64,000 bases of DNA, from assembly GCF_003573695.1 (NCBI RefSeq), contig NC_039367.1:155631085-155695084 (forward strand), given 5' to 3'. The notes below the pieces were generated by a model. The model was given only the letters and a program-made list of their open reading frames with translations. It ran no database searches and was not told the origin of the DNA. Made by a program: the position numbers and the translations under genes. Shown here in pieces: positions 55,331 to 64,000 of the stretch (position 1 is the stretch's first letter; each line of letters begins with the position of its first letter). The stretch is from Papaver somniferum (lineage: Eukaryota > Streptophyta > Magnoliopsida > Ranunculales > Papaveraceae).

Positions 55331-57400
55331 CACATTAAATTGAGGTTTTATAATTTTACCCTTGAACTAAAAACCACCATCAACATCAGGATGAAGCAAC
55401 GTGATACGAAGGTTTCCAAAGGGTAAATGCTACATTGCCAAATGCTTTCATAAACGCACATGCATAACTCGACCTACTTAAAACCGGGAGAAACACATTA
55501 TTCGGTCTGAAGAGAGAGCATGGCGAAGGTTTGCAAGAGTTGGTCTCCAGGTGGAGGGCTCAGAAGGATGAAAACCCCAGATGTGCCATAAGAAACAATC
55601 TAATTCGCGATATGGTCAAGGAAAAGGCCGCGAGTCGTCAACAAAGGGCCATGGATGACTTCGCGAAGGCAGCAACTGAAAGCGAAGACAATAATGCAAA
55701 CCCCATATGATTCGTCATCTCAAAAACGTATGCAATGATGTAATGAAGAAATTAAGCTTTGTACCAACCAAATAAAAATTAATGCGAAGCGGAGTTCTTT
55801 ATATATGCGAACAATGCGATACAAGTTACAAAGATACTATTTCGTAAGACCTCAATAGGGGGCAACAAGTTATTATTTAAAACCTCTAACTAGGGAGGCC
55901 GGGGTACCCGATTTTGGCGTGTCGACTGAGTTCACACAATTTTTCTAATGAAGGACAACATAATGTGTAAGAAGCGACCATAATCCCTAACGCACGTATA
56001 TTGGGTAACCCTGGAAAATTCACTTATTGGGGCGAAATATAAGCCTATCCGTCGGAGGCCACTGACAACGAACCAGTCAGCGAATAAGTTATCCGACAAG
56101 GGGTGTGAAAACATGATCAGTGGAGTAGAAGGAGTTCCTAGCTTGGATACACTCGGTCCCAAAGAAACCCCACTTATGGTGTGATCTCGTTCCCATAAGC
56201 CATATAGGCGGAAGGAATGAGGTCACGCCAACACTTATTGTTGAATAACTGGATGGGAGGATCCCAACCGAGATGGTTAGGGGTGACTTCCTTAAAAGGT
56301 AAATTCAGGGGAAATATAAAGGGACGACACCTTCCACTAGGGAGCTGAATTGTGTCAAAGACAGAAATGTGTTCAGGCTTTGTGCTCATGGGAGTACCTT
56401 AGGCTCGGTATATTGTCGCAAATACGAATTGAGAGGTAAAAATACTAATACAGTTAAGGCGATATCAATGGACAATGACTTGCAAGAGCACATGGAATTG
56501 AGATTTCGTCGCCCAATATTGAAGACCCTACCCAAGACGACCATAAGTCCTTTAAGTTATCTGTGTGGGGGAAGGCAATAAGATCTTACTTAAGAGGAAA
56601 ATAAGACCTATAAAGGTTCGTGTGAATACAAATCATCTAAGGAGCGCGAAGGAAACTGAGGCAATCAATAAATCGCGCTGCGGCACGAAAGGAGCAATAA
56701 GGAAACACGCCTCGATTAAGCTAAGTATACTTGATATATTTTCCCACAAAGTTTTGATATATTTACTCACCAATGCATGATATATGGCATTTGAACAAAC
56801 ATCCATGCTTTTCTAATTACTACGCGACATACACCACATGCAGTTGAACCTCAGCATAGGAATGTAGATTATTTTCGCATTAACTTCAAATCATAATGAA
56901 ATGATGTGATCGCATGCTTAGATAACACGATAAGAGACAACTAAAAAGTAAGTTTTCGCATTAACTTATCATTCTCAATAACACATTGATTCTCACATGT
57001 ATAAACATAATATTCGTGTAGACTGTAAACAAACATTCGTACTTTATTCGTCTTTCAAAACCTCATCTAGTTCATCTGTGCGAACACTAGTACCGAACCC
57101 TTGAGATAATATTTGAGATGATGGCCCTCCTTCGTAGGTGCAAAGCAGAGGCAAGTATGCGAATATTAAAATTCCTTGCTTTCCACCTTCTCAGTCACAC
57201 CTAAAAAACATGCTAAGAAATATCTCAAGAACATATATCTAAGATATAACAATAGAATTAGGATCACTTGTTCTATCTTTTGAAATACAGAAAAAGAAGA
57301 ACAATGAAAACTAGGTTTCTCCCCCCAAGCTTGGGAGAACCCAGATAATCATCCAAGACTAAGACAAAGATGTTTGCGAAATAAAGAAATGAACAAAAAA
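55331..57400. other. Mostly non-coding remainder of the second gypsy element
   Basis: A short frame at about 55500-55710 reads REHGEGLQELVSRWRAQKDE then RDMVKEKAASRQQRAMDDFA and stops; it looks like a real coding tail but I do not recognise it. 55711-57400 shows no convincing gene on either strand. Confidence 0.45.
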
Positions 57401-59504
57401 CTAAGAGGAAGTAGCATCAGGAACGACCAAAGAAGAGCCAGTGACCTGAAGTGTCAAAGCATCATCACCATCAGCGGCTTGCTGATTCGGTACTCCACCA
57501 TCCTGGGAGCGATCTTCTTCCCCCACGGCACTATCAGCATTAACATGACCAGATTTATTGCCGTCAACATGCTCGCCTTTAGAAATGCGCACAACCACAT
57601 CTTCGTCTTCCTCATCGTCACTAACGGGAACTTGGGGATAGCTTTCGTGCGGGAGACCATGGTTTTCGCAAACCCAGTTGACCGCGATCTGAGCTTTTTT
57701 CATTCACATGACCCTGGGTCGCTTTAGAATATCTCCTACTAACCCCATCCCTGAACAACTGATATTCTTGCTCTAACTCCTCCTTGGACTTCCGCAATTC
57801 GTCCCGTTCCTGCGAAAGATCAGATACTAAACGCGAAGCCATAGAGAGTTTCCAGGAAAAAGTATCGTGCGATCTGATAGATTCTTCCAACTTCTGCTTC
57901 AGCGCGGCAATCTCTCGTTGGAATGACTCTGAAAAAAATTGAAGAGGCAAATAAGTCAAAATGACGAAGCTTTAACACAAACATAAAACTGAGACAACAG
58001 CCGCGGTAGCCTTCACGGCTACCTTCATTCTGCGAAGCGACTATACAATATTCACGCGAAACTATAGATCGATGGTTAATATGCTGAAGTAATTGAATAT
58101 CCTTTAGCGCCTTATCTCTGCTTTGGTGGGCTTCATTTATTTGATCTGATATCCTTACCAACTTCAACGCTAAGTTACTAGCTTCGTTCTTCTGAAATTG
58201 AAGAGAACTCTCCAATAAATTGCGATCTCGCTGAAGCCTATAATACGCGCCATCAAAAGAAAGCTTATTATCCTTCAAACCACGGATATCAAAAGAAAGA
58301 ATTCGATTCTCATCCAGGAGAGCTCGATTCAACATATTCGAAGCCTCTAGATCCCTATCGAGTTAACCAGACAGAGAACTATACTGATCTGACCGAATAC
58401 GCCAGCCAAGGTTATCAATCCGGAGTCCCGATACTTGATCGTGTAATAGGGAAACTTGTTCCTTCAAGGCGGTGCACTCGTTTATAGCATCCTTCGCGGA
58501 GAATTCAAATTCGTATCGCTCAGAAGTACGCTTTCAGTTCAGAGCTTAAGTATGAAAGACCTAAAATCAAGAAGGGCAACACATAAAGAGAAAAATGCGT
58601 GCACAAAGAATATAAATTTTCGCAAGCCCTCACCTCTAAGGTCCTCATTTTTTTGCACGAAGCTTAGCAATGTCATTAGTCCCAGCAGAAAGCTTGGATA
58701 TCTGCTCCCTCAAGTCATCAACAGTTTGTTCAGACTTACATAACTCTTCACTCCGATTCAAGCGACGTTAGTATTCCTATAATACGAATTCCCAAAGTCA
58801 AGATAAGAAGCCAAAGAAAATAAACTACTATCAACAGGAGAAAACTTGACCTCAGTTTCAACAGCAATCAGCCTATCGCGTCTGGACAGTTTAGACGAAT
58901 CAGTCTTTAGAGGCAAAATACCTAAGGTAATAGAAGCCAGTTCGGACCATTGAGAAGTCTCAATGGCCGCGTTATTCACAACATAATCAACGACTCGCTC
59001 ATATTTCGCAATACCATCAGTATCAGACGAACGAACTGTTGCCAAAGCGGAGTCTTTGTGGGAATGCGTAGGAACAAGCACGGATAGATGCTGAGCAGGA
59101 AAATTAGAGGTCAGCTCGTCCTTTGCCTAAACAGGAGCCTCGACAGGAGTAGAAGCCACGAGCGAAAGCGGGATCACAACTGCTACGATAGGCTTACTGC
59201 GCGAAACCCTCTTCTTCTGAGGCAAAGCATCATCAACCCTAGTCGATTGATCTGAGGCAAACTTACGTTTTCGAGATTCGACCGACGCCTTCTTCTGATC
59301 ACCAACAAGACTCACCGGAGGTTTAGATCGACTGCATCCAAAGTTTGGGAATATTAAGATTAGACACAACACCAAGGACATCTGCAGCAGCAGAAAACAA
59401 GGAAAACCTAAAAATGACCAGTTAACCAAGAACATCAACAGATACTTACTGGGGAGATGATTCGGTAGAGGAAGGAATCGTAGATTGACTCGACACAATA
59501 ACAA
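57401..59504 (-). pseudogene. Antisense coiled-coil gene of the second gypsy element
   Basis: On the minus strand: a basic Ser/Lys-rich part (about 59340-59127, SVESRKRKFASDQSTR), one stop at about 59125, then KYERVVDYVVNNAAIETSQW in the same frame. Heptad-rich coiled coils follow at 58335-58100 (LQRDRNLLESSLQFQKNEAS) and 57959-57720 (LSQERDELRKSKEELEQEYQ). The acidic end (57703-57401) contains NWVCENHGLPHESYPQVPVS and stops at SSLVVPDATSS. It has the same place and plan as the antisense gene at 38345-40819. The LRFPL-type N-terminal domain was not found. Function unknown. Confidence 0.6.
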
Positions 59505-60107
59505 AAAATTTCAAAGAAAAAGCTTCTATAAAGACAGATTCTTTCGAAATAAAGAAGAAGAAGAAACAAGAAAGTAAAGACGATAAACTTCTCTCTTCAA
59601 AGGTATTTATTGGAAGAAACCAACCGGCTATAGCAGTAACCGGTCAAGTACAGAGATATTGATGTGTCAATTGAGAAGAGATGAGTAAATTCACGTGGAG
59701 ATAACCACACGGAAAACCCTGAAAAATGTCGGATAAAAGAAGGTAAAATGTCATAAGGGCGAAACAGGGTTCTCATATTATTCCACTTACTGAAGAGAAG
59801 GCGAGAAGAGAAAATTGTAGGTGCGAAATATCGCACAATATAGATCCACAACCTCGCTCTAACCAAAATAACCCTAAACACGAAGAGATAATAATTATTA
59901 AGAGATATGAAGAAGAGTAATCACGCGACAAAAGAAAAAGGGCGCGAAGAGAAGATACACGATAAAGTCAAGGCGACGATGATCTCTAAAAGAAGAAGCA
60001 CGAAGAAGAAAGTAGTATCACGATAGACATGGACAGTTCTCAAAAACCTGGCGAATATGACAAACTGATACAAAATCCGTCAGCAGAGATCTTGCACGTG
60101 AATATAA

Positions 60108-60408
60108 TTGTTTTCTACTGATATATTTGCCTATATAAGGATTCAAATGATATAAAGAGATGGGCATGTTGAGATAGAATTCAGTTGAGTGAGATAAGTT
60201 ATCAAGAGAGAAAATAAGCTTTAGAACCTAGCTTTCATCTTGTATTTCTCCACTGTTAAGAACATCATATCTTTGATAAGAAGTGTTTGTGAAGATCATA
60301 CTAGTGTCAAGTGGTGAATAATATCATTAATGTTTGGGTCGATTCACATAACTTAAGCTTTGTGTTATTATCATTACAACAGGTGTAGTTGTGGGATTTT
60401 CCGCAACA
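60108..60408 (+). repeat. 3' LTR of second gypsy element
   Basis: About 300 bp, ending GATTTTCCGCAACA. Contains CCTATATAAGG. Upstream AAAAGAAGAAGCACGAAGAA may be the purine tract. Confidence 0.65.
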
Positions 60409-60594
60409 ACAACAACGAATCTTTTTTTTTGCCTGGCAAACACCATGCATTTCATCGCATTCAATGTTTTCTGCACACACATTTCAATTCATAACCAAAC
60501 TTCAGATAAAACCATCCAAATTAAACAAGTGCTAAATTCAAAGCTACAAGACTTCTCAAGTTTCCAAGCCTCCAAGGTTATTAGGTACCGATCC

Positions 60595-60920
60595 AAATTA
60601 ATAAGTTATTCACGTTTAACTGTAAAACGTTAAGTTTAGACATATTGGAATTTGAACTAGGAATGGTTCCAGTGAAGCTGTTTTCTGCATTTGAAAAGTG
60701 TTTTAAATTTGGAAGTGTGAAACCAATATCGGAAGGAATACTCCCATGGAGCTGATTAAACATCGCCGAAAAGGTTTCGAGTGATGAGATATTGTAGAGC
60801 GAAGAAGGGACCATACCTGAAAACATATTGGAAGCAAGACCCTAAACTTTTAAGCTTGTTACTTGGCTTAGAGTACTTGGAATTCTTCCTTCCAAATTGC
60901 TATAACCAAGATCAAGAGTT
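60595..60920 (-). pseudogene. LRR receptor-like kinase fragment
   Basis: Minus-strand frame with about three plant-type leucine-rich repeats: NLEGRIPSTLSQVTSLKV, GMVPSSLYNISSLETFSA, LHGSIPSDIGFTLPNLKHF, NSFTGTIPSSNSNMSKL. This pattern is typical of LRR-XII receptor kinases (FLS2/XA21-like ectodomains). A stop interrupts it (KV-stop-GLAS near 60850), and no signal peptide, transmembrane segment or kinase is nearby, so it is a relic. Confidence 0.75.
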
Positions 60921-61870
60921 CCTGGATCTAACTAAATTTAACTCGATATATAAAAATGAATCAATAGAAATCATACTAAATTTTAACTCGATATATCAAG
61001 TTAAAATTATTAGATTACTGTATCGTACTTGTTTATTTGGATCTGACTCGGCCTGATCATTTTATTATTTTATTTTTTTGTAGTCTGTTTTAAGGTCTGA
61101 CTCTACTCATTTATCTGGCTTGGAGTTACTTGGACATATATCTGACTAAAAAAGAAGATATAGTATAGGTGTCCAACTTCTAACCCAAAATCCTCATCTA
61201 GATTTTAAAATAAAACAAAACAGGTTATTTTTAACAAGTACAATATAATGAGTCAGATTCCGATATGTCCAATTAGATACACCGAGATGCCCAAAACACC
61301 CTGAAAACTGTCCACTCACGTTAGAGTGAGAACTGTCTAATGAGTTAGGGTGCCTAATGACGAAAATGCTTTACGTCCCCCATAGAAATCCCCGGAAATC
61401 GTCCCCCACCTCACATACCTCACCAAATGGACCGCCCTCCATTTCCACATCCCCTCTTCCCTTGTCAAATGAATGGACAAGATTGATACCACCTAATGGT
61501 GGACAAATTTGGGGGATGTATCCGGGGAATCCTAGCACTTCCGGTCTGATCAGATATGTAGGTGTTCTACTTCTGACCCTAAAATCCTCGTCAAGATTCT
61601 ATAAGTGGGGGTAGATTTTTATCCAACTACAACGTTATGAGCCAGAGTGTCCAATACAACACATCGGTCAAGCCATAATTAAAACAAGAATTCTAAATGA
61701 ACGACTCCGGAAAAACTAATCCTCTCATGTTGGAGTGGGACAAGTGGGACCCATCCCAAACATAGGACCATGTTAATTTCTAAGGGGCGGGTCGTCCAAT
61801 GAGAGTCGGAAGGTGTTGTTTATCCAGATCCAGTCTGAAAACACAAACAATTAGAACTTGATACTCTCCT
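60921..61870. repeat. Non-coding with diverged direct repeats
   Basis: TAGGTGT…CAACTTCTAACCCAAAATCCTC (61165) and TAGGTGTTCTACTTCTGACC…AAATCCTCGTC (61558) with matching downstream words (AATGAGTCAGA…TGTCCAAT / ATGAGCCAGAGTGTCCAAT) show two diverged copies of a block of about 120 bp. No gene. Confidence 0.55.
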
Positions 61871-61875
61871 AGGGC

Positions 61876-62062
61876 AGTGTTTTGAAAACCGGACCGGACC
61901 GGCCGGTTGGACCCGTAAATCGGTGAACCAGTAAGAAAAACGGTCCGGTTACTATAAATCCACCAACATGTTATAAAACCTAGAGAACCGAGTGACTCGG
62001 ACGATCCAACCAATGACCCACCGAACTAGTCCGGTTTTGAACTGGTTTTCCTGACCCAGTAG
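61876..62062. mobile_element. Short fold-back element rich in CCGGTT
   Basis: GTTTTGAAAACCGGACCGG at the left and, in reverse complement near 62030-62050, AACCAGTTCAAAACCGG. Internal GGTCCGGTT and CGAACTAGTCCGG. The layout resembles plant hAT-type MITEs, but no target duplication could be assigned. Confidence 0.4.
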
Positions 62063-62298
62063 ATATTTTTGCACCACAAAGCAAAAATGACTCTGTATGT
62101 ATCACTTGAAGCTTCCTAAAAAGAGACTACCAGGTTGAAATCAATGAAATAGATCAAAAAACATAATCCATATTGAAATATACATAGAGATCCACGGAGA
62201 TTAAATCTCTTCCAACAAAACAAATCAATGTTTGTTAATTTTCAATTTCACTGGTGTAGATGTTTGTCACAGTTAAATCGAAAAAAATTTACTCTCGC

Positions 62299-62326
62299 GC
62301 TGCTAGATCAAATATGATCTAGCAGC
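62299..62326. repeat. Perfect 12-bp hairpin
   Basis: GCTGCTAGATCA, loop AATA, then TGATCTAGCAGC. A perfect stem; no T run follows, and no element end is evident. Confidence 0.9.
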
Positions 62327-62329
62327 ATC

Positions 62330-63555
62330 GTTGCCAGGCATGTGCCAATTTGTGATGTCATCTAATCCAAGTTTTGACCCCGGTTAACCGTCCGAATTTT
62401 TATCATCTAAAGATATCCAACCGTATTTCGAAGAAATCCATGGAAATTTAAGCTGCCGTCTGGCCCGTCTCTACAGTTTCAATCTACTGCCAAATTCAGT
62501 CCCGATCTTCAAATTGTTTGTTGAGAGAGTAGAAGCCTCCGTTCACAACGTATTGAAAGAGAAGTTTATGTATTCTTATCAACTTGTTCTTTTTTCTGTA
62601 TTGACATATAAGCTTACAGGGATGAGCAAAGCTCAAGTCCCAGAATTCACAAAGAAAAATTGAAAAAGAACTTAATTCAGACCAACAGAAGATTAAGTAC
62701 TTTGACAGCTTCCTTATGCTTGCACCAGTAGTAAGCTTCTTTATCAACTTGTTTTGAACTTTGGATTTAATGGGTGCACATACAATCCAACGAGCACCAG
62801 TGAATCAACTAAAGGGTGTCCATATCCGTTCTTCTTCGCAAGTTTCTGGAAGAAACTATTGAATTTTAAGGGCCGAAAATCATTCTTCATGTGCAAATTA
62901 GTCTTTCTCATCATCAAGCACTGAAAGATGGGTAATGGCTATAGACCGATATTATGAAACGCGGTATTAAGTTGGGAAGATGGACAAATAACTTGCTCAC
63001 CTGCCACGAACAAAACAACACCTTAAAGGATATATACAAAGTCACGATGTTCGTGTATACCGTTGAAGATTTACTTTTTATGTTTATTTTCAATTAGGTG
63101 GAGATGTGCAGTTCGTATTCTCTAGATTAGTCCTAGGATGAAATACTCCACCAAAATCTGTATCAATAGTATCAATTGGTCTTAGGATTCCCACGAATTT
63201 AGGTTTTAAGATGTATTTCCCAACATTTTTTCTTTGAATACTGTTGAATATTATTCGCTGCTAAAAATTCGCCAGGTTATTATCAAAATTTTTTCCCAGT
63301 TAAAAGCTATGGTTGTTCTTGAGAGAGATCTATTATGTGATGAAGGTACCAAGAGATGTACTGTGTGATAGAGGTACCGAGATTTAGGGAGAGAGGTGGG
63401 GTATGGGAGGAAGAGGACCCCTAATAAAAAAAAAAAAAAGAAGGAAATAAATCAAAAAGAGGAAAAGAGGAAAGCTTTAAGATTAGGGCTTGGTATAGAT
63501 TGTAAATAACTTAACAAATAAAGGCAATAGTGGGAGTAATCAAGATAAACATTCC
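62330..63555. other. Intergenic, A/T-rich
   Basis: No gene recognised on either strand. A poly(A) run at 63427-63440 and a small duplicated phrase (GATGAAGGTACCAAGAGATG / GATAGAGGTACCGAGATT, 63340-63385) are the only notable points. Confidence 0.45.
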
Positions 63556-63559
63556 GACA

Positions 63560-63897
63560 ATTAATTGTTTCCTGTTGTGTATTCATTGAATTGAATTAAT
63601 TTAGTACCTGAATTGAACTAATCAAGCAGTAGAAGAGACAATGGAACTTTGTTCTGTTTTCATTTATAATTCATTTTCTTGAAGTACATATTCCACTGAC
63701 CGAATAGGCTATTTATAGCCAACATTACAAACATGGTATATAGTATAAGGAGGACACGTATTTAGCTTGTGTCAATGTGTAGGATTATGAGACAATCCTT
63801 AAGGGCTAAGTAGATAAACTCGTTTATCTTTATCCCAAGTATGTGGGCCCTATTTGACTCGTAAATGGTGGTTATCCACTAAGTCACCGACTTTACA
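63560..63897 (-). mobile_element. Copia-like LTR (3' LTR of a minus-strand element leaving the window)
   Basis: Read on the minus strand, it begins TGTAAAGTCGGTGAC at 63897, has a TATA box GGCTATAAATAGCC near 63702-63715, and fades near 63560. The adjacent internal sequence (63898 on) has AAAAGGGAGTA as polypurine tract, then words like CAAGATTTTAATGAAG that resemble the tail region after pol in plant copia elements. Left edge approximate. Confidence 0.55.
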
Positions 63898-64000
63898 ATA
63901 CTCCCTTTTGGATGACCACTATTTTAAGATCGTTACTTCATTAAAATCTTGTCAGAAAAATATGATGAGATAAAAACTGGTCTAAAAAAAAGTACAATCT
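63898..64000 (-). mobile_element. Internal 3' end of a copia element, partial
   Basis: Minus strand: ends with AGTGGTCATCCAAAAGGGAG, preceded by GACAAGATTTTAATGAAGTA and ACCAGTTTTTATCTCATC. This resembles the conserved stretch (…TTTTATCCCA…GGCAAGGTTTTAATGAGG…) between pol and the 3' LTR of copia elements. The coding part lies beyond the window. Confidence 0.5.

Larger units (their letters stand above)
49146..60408 (+). mobile_element. Second Ty3/gypsy element, Tat-like, pol lost
   Basis: LTRs at about 49146-49461 and 60108-60408 share GATATATTTG, AGAGATGGGCATGTTGAGAT, AACTTAAGCTT and GTGTAGTTGTGGGATTTT. TATATAAGG is the TATA box in the 3' LTR (near 60132). TTTTGGCGCTAGAAACATGG after the 5' LTR is the probable primer site. 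Inside: gag and protease (+), no RT, RNase H or integrase, an LTR-like insertion from 52869, and an antisense coiled-coil gene (57401-59504). I found no target duplication, so boundaries are approximate. Confidence 0.75.

Noticed and set aside
55932..56780. Short ORFs on both strands
   Set aside because: No family features; likely chance frames in the non-coding 3' part of the gypsy element.
60391..60633. Plus-strand 80-codon ORF after the second gypsy element
   Set aside because: Starts inside the 3' LTR and overlaps the antisense LRR fragment; no features.
62496..62747. Minus-strand 83-codon ORF
   Set aside because: No recognisable domain, A/T-rich context.
1..64000. tRNA, rRNA genes, CRISPR arrays
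   Set aside because: None seen; the only tRNA-related words are retrotransposon primer sites.

Overview
This window looks like repeat-rich nuclear DNA of a flowering plant. The evidence is Ty3/gypsy, Ty1/copia and TRIM LTR elements, L1-type LINEs, hAT, Mutator-like, Harbinger-like and Stowaway-like DNA elements, a plant mobile domain (PMD) gene, plant-type F-box genes of the FBA class, a fragment of a leucine-rich-repeat receptor kinase and short GT-AG introns. No bacterial or organellar features were seen. I suspect an early-diverging eudicot (poppy-like), but the sequence alone does not prove it.

Layout. 1-625: end of a copia-like LTR, lying about 30 bp inside the first intron of an unrecognised minus-strand gene (exon 1, 658-1014). 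1275-6914: a Mutator-like element (MULE) with a perfect 9-bp target duplication. It holds a PMD gene (+) and a FAR1/MULE transposase gene (-) that converge tail to tail, and two symmetric arrays of alternating GTTCGGTT/AACCGAAC. 6968-8120: Harbinger-like MITE and a small MULE-like element. 8470-13062: decayed LINE split by a hAT element. 13345-16657: LINE tail, two MITEs and a solo LTR. 17694-18905: an intact F-box gene, the only complete ordinary host gene here. 19089-24633: a four-layer nest (hAT, MULE-like, Pack-MULE-like element with captured RING-H2 exons, LINE). 25795-27263: a second copy of the LINE-hAT junction. 27391-29660 and 41928-47944: a degraded F-box neighbourhood with tandemly duplicated flanks, split by a 12.3-kb gypsy element at 29666-41922. 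One F-box pseudogene is itself split by a hAT element that carries a TRIM. 49146-60408: a second gypsy element that has lost its RT/RNase H/integrase and gained about 2.5 kb of LTR-like DNA. 60595-64000: LRR-kinase fragment, fold-back repeats and a minus-strand copia LTR running off the end.

How it fits together. There is no operon or metabolic pathway. The window is a record of insertions into a small F-box locus. Only the F-box gene at 17694-18905 and possibly exon 658-1014 look functional for the host. Every element polyprotein shows frameshifts or stops. The most interesting structures are the symmetric palindromic arrays in the PMD-bearing MULE, echoed with a different half-site in the element at 19106-23911; the RING-H2 capture; the exact nesting order readable from target duplications; and the spliced antisense genes in both gypsy elements.
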